The notes below the pieces were generated by a model. The model ran no database searches and was not told the origin of the DNA. It worked only from the letters and a program-made list of their open reading frames with translations. A DNA stretch of 24,300 nt from NCBI GenBank assembly GCA_947259865.1, contig CAMYNZ010000004.1, positions 5,054 to 29,353 on the forward strand. The letters are read 5' to 3'. Positions 16,185 to 23,347 of the stretch are shown here, one piece after another. The number at the start of each line of letters is the position of its first letter. The first letter of the stretch is position 1. This stretch comes from an uncultured Desulfobacterales bacterium (GTDB lineage Bacteria; Desulfobacterota; Desulfobacteria; Desulfobacterales; G020354645). The translations under genes and the position numbers were made by a program.

Positions 16185-17165
16185 TCATTCAGGCAAAAGT
16201 ACCGTCGATCCGGTCGTCTTGCGGCTTTCTAAATCCTGGTGGGCCTTGACTGCTTCGGCCAGCGGATAGGTCTGGCGTACTTCAATTTTTACCACACCTT
16301 TTTCCACGACTTCAAACAGATCCCGGGCATGGGCCAGCAGATCTTCCCGCTTGGCCGTATAGGTCATCAGTGACGGCCGGGTCAGAAACAGCGACCCTTT
16401 GGCTGCCAGAAGACCAAGTTCGAGCGGTTGAACCGGGCCGGAAGCTTGACCAAAAGAGACCATAATTCCCATTGGTCTCAAACAATCCAGAGACTTCATA
16501 AAGGTTGCCTGGCCAACAGAATCATATACCGCATCAACTCCCTTGCCGTCGGTAATCTCTTTAACCCGTGCAACAAAATCTTCCTCGTCATATAGAATGG
16601 GATAATCGCAGCCATGACTGCCGGCAAGTTCGGCTTTTTGAGGTGAACCAACCGTACCGATTACGGTTGCACCAAGGTATTTGGCCCACTGACACGCGAT
16701 CAGGCCCACACCGCCTGCTGCAGCATGAATCAAAATAGTGTCGCCGGATGTCACTTTATGGCAGAGATGAAGCAAATAGCGGGCTGTCATTCCCTGAAGC
16801 ATCATTGCAGCCGCCTGACGGTTGGGTATGCCATCGGGAAGTTTCACCAGTCGATGTGCCGGAATTAACCGGATTTCGGCGTAGGCTCCGGGGGGAATGG
16901 CGGCGTAAGCGACGCGATCGCCAACCGTAACTTCACTGACACCCTCACCAACCGCCTCTACGATACCGGCACCTTCCAAGCCCGGCGTGGCAGGCAGTTG
17001 TGGAAGCGGATAAAGACCGGTCCGGTGATATACATCGATAAAATTGAGTCCTACGGCCTCATGCCGGAGCAATACCTCCCCCGGACCGGGCTGCCCCGGT
17101 TCATAATCGACCCACTGCAAAACCTCGGGGCCTCCAGTTTTATTCATTCGAATCGCTTTGGACAT
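16185..17165 (-). CDS. qorA: NADPH:quinone oxidoreductase, zinc-less MDR family
   Basis: The 326-residue protein matches the QOR branch of medium-chain dehydrogenases/reductases, which is about 327 residues. The N-terminal catalytic domain contains GLNFIDVYHRTGLYP (39-53) and PGLEGAGIV (61-69), without the zinc-ligand cysteines of alcohol dehydrogenases. The NADPH-binding motif AAAGGVG (148-154) begins the Rossmann domain. It reduces quinones or small enones with NADPH in the cytoplasm. The start at 17165 is chosen because AGAGGAGGAG lies immediately upstream; the frame is open for another 27 codons but they contain that ribosome site. It is convergent with the glycosyltransferase gene and apparently monocistronic. 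Confidence 0.9.
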   Translation of the reverse strand: MSKAIRMNKTGGPEVLQWVDYEPGQPGPGEVLLRHEAVGLNFIDVYHRTGLYPLPQLPATPGLEGAGIVEAVGEGVSEVTVGDRVAYAAIPPGAYAEIRLIPAHRLVKLPDGIPNRQAAAMMLQGMTARYLLHLCHKVTSGDTILIHAAAGGVGLIACQWAKYLGATVIGTVGSPQKAELAGSHGCDYPILYDEEDFVARVKEITDGKGVDAVYDSVGQATFMKSLDCLRPMGIMVSFGQASGPVQPLELGLLAAKGSLFLTRPSLMTYTAKREDLLAHARDLFEVVEKGVVKIEVRQTYPLAEAVKAHQDLESRKTTGSTVLLPE

Positions 17166-17832
17166 CTTCTCCTCCTCTCTCTTTTGGTTAAAAACTGCGG
17201 TTTGAAAGCAAGTTGATTCATTCATGACCTGTTTCAAAGAATTCACAAACTGCTCAATTAACTAACCCGTTCAGGATTCGGGGCAATTTTTTCGACAACA
17301 AGATCCCGGGTTATCGCCTGCCGGGCCTAACAGCGGCAACTAGTCTGAATTTTGCCGCCTGCCAGTTACAACCGCCACCATCACAATAACCGGCACCATA
17401 GTTTGCCTTTTAGGCGGCAGCAGCCATTTGCGCTTTAGTGGTGTCAGGGGGATCATCTTGTCTCAGAAAAAAATACCCCAAACCCTGAACTCGTCAACGT
17501 AAAACCATAACAGAGGTATAAATTATCAACAACGACCATTTCTAAAATACTCCGCGATCTCCCATATATGGAATACTCTTAACGGTAATGCCGGAATATA
17601 AAAACGCAATATATTCCGCCGGGTACTTTACTCCGAAAAGGGCCATATTTTTGTATTCAAAAAAATATCAATTATCATAAAATTTTTTCTAAAGTTTTAT
17701 CCGTATTAACCGATAAAATGATTAAGACCGATTGGCGTTTGACAGGTTCGTCCTGTTAGGATAAAATTAGACGATAAATTATCAAATCGGCTTGAAGCAG
17801 TCAGCCGTTTGTACGTTCGGAGGTAAGCTTTT
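17166..17832. other. 667-base divergent intergenic region (qorA / flgM)
   Basis: No gene is supported. TGCCGCCT (about 17353) and AGGCGGCA (about 17413) form a wide dyad. CCAGTTACAACCGC (17362-17375) recurs with one change at 18270-18283, on the other side of flgM. The right half becomes AT-rich and contains the flgM promoter. Confidence 0.45.
17690..17716 (+). promoter_or_regulatory. Sigma-28 (FliA) promoter of flgM
   Basis: TAAA (17690-17693), exactly 15 bases, then ACCGATAA (17709-17716), which differs from the flagellar sigma-28 consensus GCCGATAA only in the first base. Transcription should start near 17724, leaving a leader of about 110 bases. It fits control of an anti-sigma-28 gene by its own target sigma factor. 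Confidence 0.8.
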
Positions 17833-18138
17833 ATGAAAATTTCAGCCAAAGACCCCAGTGTCCGAGATGCCTACGTCAAGCAAATAAGCCAGCAACAAAA
17901 GGATGATGTCGCTTCCAAGTCCGGCGTCAAACCGGTTGAGAAGGCCGACACCGTAAAGATATCCGATGAGGCGCGTGAGCTTCAGGAAGCCCAAAAGGCG
18001 TTGGAAAATATGCCCGCTGTTCAGGTGGAAAAAGTCGCCGAGATAAAAAATAAAATCGAAAACGGCACATATGAAATAAAATCCGGTAAATTGGCGGAAA
18101 ATATGGTTAAAGACTCCCTGCTCAATGAAGTTTTATAA
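17833..18138 (+). CDS. flgM: FlgM-like anti-sigma-28 factor
   Basis: This small 101-residue protein is hydrophilic and rich in K, E and A. The middle VEKADTVKISDEARELQEAQKAL (35-57) and the C-terminal EKVAEIKNKIENGTYEIKSGKLAENMVKDSL (66-96) are characteristic of the sigma-28-binding half of FlgM. FlgM holds FliA inactive until the hook-basal body is finished and is then exported. GGAGG stands 8-9 bases before the ATG. The gene sits behind a sigma-28-type promoter, as expected for feedback. Unusually, no flagellar gene (flgN, flgK or a rod/hook gene) is adjacent on either side. Identification is strong from the C-terminal motif plus promoter. Confidence 0.9.
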   Translation: MKISAKDPSVRDAYVKQISQQQKDDVASKSGVKPVEKADTVKISDEARELQEAQKALENMPAVQVEKVAEIKNKIENGTYEIKSGKLAENMVKDSLLNEVL

Positions 18139-18398
18139 TTCCGGCCGCAAATCGTTTTGACATTTTAAGAACACGGCTGCCAAATCCATATCCTCAAAAT
18201 AGATACCCCGCCTGCTTCCCACAAAACAACTCAGCTGCTTTTGCTTATCCAAGCGGCAGGCGCCCTTTGCCATTTACAACCGCTGGAGTTATCATCTGGT
18301 CGGCAAAAAATGACCCTTCGCGCGGGCCTCCGTATACCTGTTCAGAAAAATCGCAGCCTGTTTTGAGTATTACCATAATTTAAGGAACGCTCTAAATA

Positions 18399-19400
18399 AT
18401 GTCAGGAATCAATGTGCTGGTCATCGGCGTCGGATATTTTGGCAGACACCATGCCCGGATTTTGTCTGAACTCAATGCCAGAAGTCCGGCGACCCTGCCT
18501 GTAATCGAAAAGCTAATTGTCACCCGTACCCGGCTTGGTCGCGCCAAAGCAACGGCAGCAGAGATCCGAAATTCCATCAGCTGCAGCGTGAAAACGGTTA
18601 TCGGAGCCGAGGTCGGTAATATGCGACAGTTGATTTCCGTACTGGAACAATATCACCCGGGCTTTACCAGCATAACCGCCCGGGACAAAGAACAGGGCGA
18701 TTCGATTCATGCCGATTATTCCATCCAAGCGTTGAAATACGGTGCGGTGCTTTGCGAGAAACCGTTCAGTCATGCCAGCGGCGATGGTTCAAGTTTGCGT
18801 TATATTGATGCGCTGCAGGGCTGCAGAAACGCAAAATTATTTGGGCTGGAACTTCCGCTGGCGGTGGTTGCCCGGGACATTCTGAAAGACCCCCACCTTG
18901 GAAAAATCATGATGCAGGCAGATCGTCTCGAGTTTTACTGGGAGGCCTGGGACAGAGGCAAAAAAAAGATTATCGATGATCTGGGATTGCATCCATGGAG
19001 CCTGATACCGGCGTCCTTCATGGTGAAGATCTGCCAGGTTGAGGACCGTGGAACCGGGGCCGATCTGTTCCTTGAGTTGTATGATCGACAAACCCAACGG
19101 AAGCGGTCATGTAAGATTACCTTGAACATAGGCGCCGGTTTCAGGGGGTTGCAGTTCGATGATATGGTCATCGGTTTCAAAAAGGCGGCCTCCCGGATTC
19201 AGCTCATCAAGCTCGATCAACCCCTTGATAAGGCCGCCAAAAGGGGTATCAAAGGTCTTAATGGGCAGGTAATGCTAGCGGTGGATAACCCCCTGGAACA
19301 AAATATCGTGGCCGCTTTATGCCATCGTCCGATTGTCGGACTCAGACGCACACAAGAATCGCAGTTGTTTCTGGAAAGGTTGCACGGTTACAGGGCCTAA
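18399..19400 (+). CDS. Gfo/Idh/MocA-family-like oxidoreductase
   Basis: The 333-residue protein starts with a Rossmann motif VIGVGYFGRHHAR (8-20). CEKPF at 119-123 is the EKP motif whose lysine is catalytic in this family, and DLGLHPW (194-200) may supply the usual histidine. It should be an NAD(P)-dependent sugar- or cyclitol-type dehydrogenase or a relative. The C-terminal domain is not typical and the stretch between residues 40 and 115 is variable, so substrate cannot be named. A weak AAGGA lies about 15 bases before the ATG. It is followed by a palindrome-rich spacer and the convergent pspF gene; no sugar-metabolism gene is nearby. The fold assignment is fairly secure; function is unknown. 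Confidence 0.75.
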   Translation: MSGINVLVIGVGYFGRHHARILSELNARSPATLPVIEKLIVTRTRLGRAKATAAEIRNSISCSVKTVIGAEVGNMRQLISVLEQYHPGFTSITARDKEQGDSIHADYSIQALKYGAVLCEKPFSHASGDGSSLRYIDALQGCRNAKLFGLELPLAVVARDILKDPHLGKIMMQADRLEFYWEAWDRGKKKIIDDLGLHPWSLIPASFMVKICQVEDRGTGADLFLELYDRQTQRKRSCKITLNIGAGFRGLQFDDMVIGFKKAASRIQLIKLDQPLDKAAKRGIKGLNGQVMLAVDNPLEQNIVAALCHRPIVGLRRTQESQLFLERLHGYRA

Positions 19401-19570
19401 CCGGTCATGCCAGCCAAAAATTCGGCAACTCCAAAAACGGTGGGGCGGTTTTATTTCTTGCCATACAAACCTGGTGGTTGTTTGAAATCGTGTGTATCAC
19501 ACCCGATTCCAAACGCAATGATTGAGAACGGATGTTCTCTTGTATTCCCTCCCTGGCGTCGGGAATCCAA

Positions 19571-19708
19571 CCCATCCCACGCAAATCATGGGATGGTCAT
19601 TGACGCGCACCCGGTTGCAAGTGCACCGTTTAAAGCACGACGTGCTTTTGCCTTTCCCCGCCTTCAGCGGGAAAATTCAAGCCACCCGCTTAGCGGGTGG
19701 TCGTTGAC
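19571..19708. repeat. Palindromic IS200/REP-like element at the 3' end of pspF
   Basis: Four hairpins stand in tandem: CCATCCCA/TGGGATGG (19572-19596), AAAGCACG/CGTGCTTT (19632-19648), CCCGC/GCGGG (19657-19671) and CCACCCGC-TTA-GCGGGTGG (19682-19700). The first and last are each followed by GGTCNTTGAC (19595-19604 and 19699-19708), a direct repeat of hairpin plus tail. Such foot-hairpins with a short conserved tail are typical of IS200/IS605 ends and the non-autonomous elements derived from them. No transposase is present. Confidence 0.55.
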
Positions 19709-20757
19709 TCTAGGCGCGTCTGATATTGTCGATACAATCCCCGGAATTGATGATAGGTCAGGCCCAGCAGTGCGGCAGCGGTCTTCTGGTTGAATTTCGC
19801 CTCCTTCAGCGCTTCTTCCAGCAGATCCGCCTTTAACTGCCAGACGGCCTCTTTAAGGGGTTTGTTTAAAAGATAGGTCGATTTTTTTAACGCCGGTTCA
19901 TCCCGGGGTTGGTCTTCTTTTACGGGGGGAACGCGTTCTTCATAGGGTGAGTGAAAGGGGTCAAATGAGATCTCCGTAATCCGATCGGCATCCGATCGGT
20001 AAACGGCGCGTTCCACCACGTTTTTGAGCTCTCGTATATTTCCCGGCCAATCATAGCGTTCAAGCAACCCAAGGGCTTCGCCGCTGAAACGGGGGATGTC
20101 CGACCGCTCCAATTCAAAGGCCATGCGAGCCGCAAAATGTTTTGATAGCAGAGGGATATCCCCTTCACGCTCTCTCAGCGGAGGTAAAAACAACACTTCA
20201 AAAGACAGCCGGTCGAGCAGATCCTGTTTAAACAGGTTTTTGTCGGACAAGGCCACTAAATCGGCGTTGGTAGCCGCAATGATACGTGCATCCACTTTGA
20301 TGCTCTGGGAACTGCCGACCCTTTCAAAGGTGTTGTATTCCACGACTCGCAAAATTTTTTCCTGGACTTCAATGGGGATATTGCCGATTTCATCCAAAAA
20401 AAGCGTCCCGCCTTCGGCAACCTCAAAACGACCCCGTCGTTGCTGCTGAGCCCCGGTAAAGGCACCCTTTTCATATCCAAACAATTCTGATTCCATCAGC
20501 GTGGGCGATAGCGCCGCACAGTTCAAAGCTATCAGGGGCGCCTGCCAGCGATTTGAAAGATAGTGAAGACGCGTAGCCGCCAATTCCTTTCCGGTACCCC
20601 GCTCACCCATCAGCAACACCGGACGGTTAACCGGTGCGACCCTTGAAAGTCTTTCTTGAAAAGCCAAAAAGGCCTCGGACTGCCCCAGGGCTTCCACCAT
20701 CTCCACGGCAGCATCCGGGCTTTTATGGCGTCTGGCAGAGGCGGTCGAGATATCCAT
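19690..20757 (-). CDS. pspF: PspF, sigma-54-dependent activator of the psp operon
   Basis: The 355-residue protein is an AAA+ enhancer-binding protein without an N-terminal receiver or sensor domain, the hallmark of PspF. It has Walker A GERGTGKE (51-58), the sigma-54 contact loop GAFTGA (98-103), Walker B GTLFLDE (117-123), and arginine-finger region FKQDLLDRLSFEV near 176-188. A Fis-type helix-turn-helix lies at about 318-345 (NQKTAAALLGLTYHQFRGLYRQY). In the known system PspA binds and silences PspF until membrane stress. ATG 20757 is chosen because AGGTG lies 9 bases upstream; a GTG at 20769 is inside that site. The gene diverges from pspA. The last codons (STTTR) and the stop lie in a palindromic repeat: the TAA is the hairpin loop at 19690-19692, so the tail may have been altered by insertion. 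Confidence 0.93.
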   Translation of the reverse strand: MDISTASARRHKSPDAAVEMVEALGQSEAFLAFQERLSRVAPVNRPVLLMGERGTGKELAATRLHYLSNRWQAPLIALNCAALSPTLMESELFGYEKGAFTGAQQQRRGRFEVAEGGTLFLDEIGNIPIEVQEKILRVVEYNTFERVGSSQSIKVDARIIAATNADLVALSDKNLFKQDLLDRLSFEVLFLPPLREREGDIPLLSKHFAARMAFELERSDIPRFSGEALGLLERYDWPGNIRELKNVVERAVYRSDADRITEISFDPFHSPYEERVPPVKEDQPRDEPALKKSTYLLNKPLKEAVWQLKADLLEEALKEAKFNQKTAAALLGLTYHQFRGLYRQYQTRLESTTTR

Positions 20758-20788
20758 AGTATATTTCACCTATTAATAGTATTTTTTG

Positions 20789-20863
20789 CTAAATTTTAGT
20801 AAAATATACCACATCTAAATTAAATTTGTCAACCCCAAAACTGTCAAGCGGCTGTATTTACAG
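20789..20863. promoter_or_regulatory. Candidate PspF enhancer sites between pspF and pspA
   Basis: CTAAA-T-TTTAG (20789-20799) lies near -110 of the predicted pspA start and overlaps the predicted pspF start, a position that would allow both activation of pspA and autorepression. CTGTA-TT-TACAG (20852-20863) is a second dyad near -45. Assignment to PspF is inferred from position. Confidence 0.4.
20803..20832 (-). promoter_or_regulatory. Sigma-70 promoter of pspF
   Basis: Read on the minus strand, TTGACA (20832-20827), 18 bases, TATATT (20808-20803). Start of transcription is expected near 20796, about 40 bases before the pspF ATG. Confidence 0.6.
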
Positions 20864-20875
20864 CCAGATTACATG

Positions 20876-20893
20876 TTGGCACAAAACATGCTT
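20876..20893 (+). promoter_or_regulatory. Sigma-54 (-24/-12) promoter of pspA
   Basis: TTGGCAC (20876-20882) and ATGCTT (20888-20893) place the invariant GG (20878-20879) and GC (20890-20891) ten bases apart, as sigma-54 requires. The start should be near 20902, with a leader of about 28 bases containing the GGAGG of pspA. Confidence 0.85.
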
Positions 20894-20929
20894 CAGCAAA
20901 GGATCAAATTACGTTTTGGAGGTTTTATT

Positions 20930-21622
20930 ATGGGAATTTTTACACGCTTTCGAGATATTGTCAGCGCCAACATCAGTGCGATGTTGGACCGGGCCGAAGA
21001 CCCCGAAAAAATGATCAAGCTGATGATCCGGGAAATGGAAGACACGCTCATTGAAATAAAGGCCGCCTGCGCCGGCGTCATGGCCGGCAGCAAAAAAGTT
21101 CAGCGCCAGCTGGACGACGTTGACACCCGCGCTCAATACTGGGAAGAAAAAGCGGCCTTGGCGGTCCAAAAGGGCCGGGATGATCTGGCGAAGGAAGCCC
21201 TCATCGAAAAACGCAGATACATTCGAAGTAAAAGTGCACTGGAAAATGAGCTGCATGAGCTTCAGCTATTGGTGGAGGGTTACCAGGAAAATATCCGGCA
21301 GCTGGAGGATAAATTAAAATCCGCCCGGGAGAAACAGCGCCTGCTGGTCCAGCGCCACATCCATGCCCGAAAGAAAAAGCGGGCCCAGGAAGAAATTCGC
21401 CGGCTGGATAGCTCGGAGGCCATGTTTAAATTCGATGATCTTGAAAGCCGCATCGAGCGCATGGAATCCGAAGCAGAGCTGGTCAACTTCGGCAAAAAAG
21501 CTGACCTGGAGGAACAATTGGACAAATTATCCGTGGATGACGAAATTGAAGCTGAATTGCAGGCCCTCAAAAAACCGGGTACCGATCAAGATAAGATTGA
21601 CTCCGCGGCCGAGTCGCAATAA
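20930..21622 (+). CDS. pspA: PspA, phage shock protein A (ESCRT-III-like membrane maintenance)
   Basis: The 230-residue protein is almost entirely helical and charged. The amphipathic N-terminal helix MGIFTRFRDIVSANI is followed by the conserved DPEKMIKLMIREME (24-37). Long coiled coils run to about 190, ending in an acidic tail. PspA polymerises on stressed inner membranes to limit proton leak and, when free, inhibits PspF. The start at 20930 is set by GGAGG 8 bases upstream and by the position of the sigma-54 promoter; a start at 20873 would precede the transcription start. First gene of pspABC; 95 bases with two small hairpins separate it from pspB. Confidence 0.95.
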   Translation: MGIFTRFRDIVSANISAMLDRAEDPEKMIKLMIREMEDTLIEIKAACAGVMAGSKKVQRQLDDVDTRAQYWEEKAALAVQKGRDDLAKEALIEKRRYIRSKSALENELHELQLLVEGYQENIRQLEDKLKSAREKQRLLVQRHIHARKKKRAQEEIRRLDSSEAMFKFDDLESRIERMESEAELVNFGKKADLEEQLDKLSVDDEIEAELQALKKPGTDQDKIDSAAESQ

Positions 21623-21717
21623 TACAGATGTTAGATAAAAAACATCCTGGTTGATTAAGGTCCGGATTTTTTCCGGCTAATTTGTACGCCTCATAAAAAA
21701 GTGGAAAGATTGCAATC

Positions 21718-21960
21718 ATGCACGGTGCTATAATTGTAGCAATTGTCTTCAGCGGTATCGTTTTGGCTCTGGCCGTTATCGGCAGCACCATTCTAATGGC
21801 CATCAAAATTATCAAAGGCGGCCTATCGCACAAAAAACAAAAATACCAGGCAGATGAGGCAGGAATGATCCAGGAAATCTATCAGGGTCTATCCCGCATG
21901 GAAGAGCGTGTGGAATCACTGGAAACCATCCTGCTGGACAGCGATAAAAAGGATCATTGA
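21718..21960 (+). CDS. pspB: PspB-like small membrane protein
   Basis: The 80-residue protein has one N-terminal transmembrane helix (about residues 4-34) followed by a short basic loop (GLSHKKQKY). A coiled coil IQEIYQGLSRMEERVESLETIL ends in a charged tail, the layout of PspB. In the known system PspB and PspC sense envelope stress and draw PspA off PspF. Similarity outside the RMEERVESLETIL segment is weak, so the name rests on topology, that segment and position between pspA and pspC. There is no strong ribosome site (GGAAAG upstream). It ends one base before the pspC start, so translation is probably coupled. Confidence 0.85.
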   Translation: MHGAIIVAIVFSGIVLALAVIGSTILMAIKIIKGGLSHKKQKYQADEAGMIQEIYQGLSRMEERVESLETILLDSDKKDH

Positions 21961-21961
21961 A

Positions 21962-22345
21962 ATGAGAAGATGGGAACGAATATTTGACGGCGGGTTATAC
22001 CGATCTCGCCAGGGTGTCATACTGGGGGTGTGCCGCGGAATTTCCGACTACTTTGATTTTTCCCTTATGTGGACCAGAATCCTGGCCGTTATTTTTCTGT
22101 TTGTCAGCGGATTCTGGCCGGCCATGGGGCTATATTTTATTGCAGCCCTCTTAATGAAACCGGCGCCGGTGATCCCCATTCAGAACGAGGCGGAGCAGGA
22201 ATTTTATGATAGCTATACTCAATCAAGCAATGGAGCGCTTTACCGGTTGAAGCAAAGGTACCAAAAACTGGACCGTCGCATCCAGCGAATGGAGGATAAG
22301 GTGACTTCCCGGGAATTTGACTGGGAAAACCGCTTGAATTCCTGA
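21962..22345 (+). CDS. pspC: PspC-domain protein
   Basis: The 127-residue protein begins MRRWERIFDGGLYRSRQGVI, a PspC-type N-terminus, followed by LGVCRGISDYFDFSLMWTRILAVI (21-44). A hydrophobic stretch continues to about 66 (GLYFIAALLMKP). The C-terminal third (RLKQRYQKLDRRIQRMEDKV) is a coiled coil as in proteobacterial PspC. It is an inner-membrane partner of PspB in stress sensing and PspA recruitment. The start at 21962 is preferred because AAAGGA lies about 8-13 bases upstream and it follows the pspB stop by one base; the frame is open upstream within pspB. Last gene of the operon; no pspD or pspE follows. Confidence 0.92.
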   Translation: MRRWERIFDGGLYRSRQGVILGVCRGISDYFDFSLMWTRILAVIFLFVSGFWPAMGLYFIAALLMKPAPVIPIQNEAEQEFYDSYTQSSNGALYRLKQRYQKLDRRIQRMEDKVTSREFDWENRLNS

Positions 22346-22450
22346 CACCCAATCGGATCAAGGGATCGCCCGAAACAAAACTTTGACCCCCAAACGCCGG
22401 ATGGATTCAACCGGTTTTATCATAATTAATAAAAGTGATTTCAAAACCAG

Positions 22451-22510
22451 GCCCGAGGCGGACAAGCCACGCCCGAGGCGGACAAGCCACGCCTGAGGCG
22501 GATAAACCTC
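22451..22510. repeat. 20-base tandem repeat, three units
   Basis: The unit GCCCGAGGCGGACAAGCCAC occurs twice exactly (22451-22470, 22471-22490), followed by a third unit with four changes (22491-22510). Confidence 0.9.
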
Positions 22511-22533
22511 AGGTTAGGCTCAAGAGCAAAGAG

Positions 22534-22629
22534 ATTGGACCACGGATTACGCGGATATCACGGATAATAGACAATATTGTCAAAGCCCTTTGCATTTATC
22601 CGTGTCATCCGTGTCATCAGCGGTCCAAT
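22534..22629. repeat. Imperfect inverted repeat with 34-base arms
   Basis: ATTGGACC...CACGGATAA at 22534-22567 is inverted at 22596-22629 with several mismatches; the ends (8 and 9 bases) match exactly. Each arm is itself built of CGGAT words. The 28-base loop contains the perfect 12-base palindrome GACAATATTGTC (22570-22581). Repeats built of CGGATTACGCGGAT-type words are common in intergenic DNA of environmental bacteria. Confidence 0.75.
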
Positions 22630-22691
22630 GGGCACACCGTAATCAATATAATCGGACGTGTCATCCCGCCCACGCGGGGAATCACACCTTT

Positions 22692-23159
22692 TTACTTGCT
22701 TTTGCGCCTGAGCTCACTCACTTTACTTACGGCCTGGCGGTCTGCAATGGGCTTTTCGACCTTGCGGGCTTTCAAGAGTTGATCGCGTTCCTGTTTTGGT
22801 TTGGGTTTCAATGAAAGTACAGGAACCAGTACCTTGCTGACCACATAAATCTCTTCCACATTCCGCAATTGATTTGGATCCGGCTTTTTCTCATCCAAAT
22901 GTCTGAGAACCTCCAGCTTCCCATCGTTTTTCTTGGCGATGTGCATTTTCTTTAGCCTCCTTGAAATTAACGCTGCCGAGACGACCCTCATCAGAGGAGA
23001 GGTCTTCAGCATGTTGACGTCTTGAACGGTCAAGTGGTCACAGGGATAAAAATGACAGGCCGGGCAAGCCATAAATGCGGTATGACATTCCAGCGTGCCG
23101 CACCAGAACAATACATTGATCGAAAACAGGTCTCCTTTTTTATAAGGAATTACGCTCAT
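22692..23159 (-). CDS. Hypothetical Cys-rich small protein, possible metal-binding
   Basis: I do not recognise a named family for this 155-residue protein. The N-terminal third has a cluster of cysteines and histidines: Cys20, Cys25-His26, Cys32, Cys35-His36, Cys40 and His42 (CGTLECH, CPACH, YPC), which suggests Zn or Fe-S binding. No signal peptide or membrane segment is present, so CPACH is unlikely to bind haem. The C-terminal half (EEIYVVSKVLVPVLSLKPKPK, then a basic tail rich in K and R) looks like a short beta segment plus a nucleic-acid-binding-like basic tail. GAGGTG lies about 11 bases before the ATG at 23159. Inside the frame, AAGGAGG precedes ATG at codon 72 with ideal spacing, so a shorter 84-residue product may also be made. 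It is the last gene of a minus-strand run with two small genes and an S24 repressor. Confidence 0.7.
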   Translation of the reverse strand: MSVIPYKKGDLFSINVLFWCGTLECHTAFMACPACHFYPCDHLTVQDVNMLKTSPLMRVVSAALISRRLKKMHIAKKNDGKLEVLRHLDEKKPDPNQLRNVEEIYVVSKVLVPVLSLKPKPKQERDQLLKARKVEKPIADRQAVSKVSELRRKSK

Positions 23160-23187
23160 AAATTACGTACACCTCGTGGCTGGCCTG

Positions 23188-23292
23188 CGACGAGCTCAGT
23201 CGAATCGAAGCCACTCCCACCCATTTTTAAACACCATGGCGTTTAACTAAACCCCTTCCAATATGAACAGTGGGAGCGGCATCTTGCCGCGA
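23188..23292. repeat. Pair of inverted REP-like sequences
   Basis: GTGGGAGCGGCATCTTGCCGC (stem GCGGCA/TGCCGC at 23276-23290) is a REP-type sequence. A second, degenerate copy lies inverted at about 23188-23217 and reads GTGGGAGTGGCTTCGA on the minus strand. CTCCCAC (23211-23217) and GTGGGAG (23270-23276) bracket about 52 bases. Confidence 0.6.
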
Positions 23293-23347
23293 TTAATTCG
23301 CAGGACAACGCCGCTATTGGGCCTGAGATGGGGCTTTGAAGCCAATT

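Larger units (their letters stand above)
22346..22691. other. Repeat-rich intergenic region after pspC
   Basis: No gene is supported. The region holds a 20-base tandem repeat (22451-22510) and a large imperfect inverted repeat (22534-22629), annotated separately, plus a TTTCAAAAC word (22440-22448) shared with other intergenic repeats in the window. Confidence 0.5.

Noticed and set aside
19407..19793. Open frame running through the palindromic element into pspF
   Set aside because: It is made mostly of hairpin repeats and antisense pspF; no ribosome site.
23040..23070. CPACH as a c-type haem-binding motif
   Set aside because: The protein has no signal peptide and the motif sits in a wider Cys/His cluster, so metal binding in the cytoplasm is more likely.
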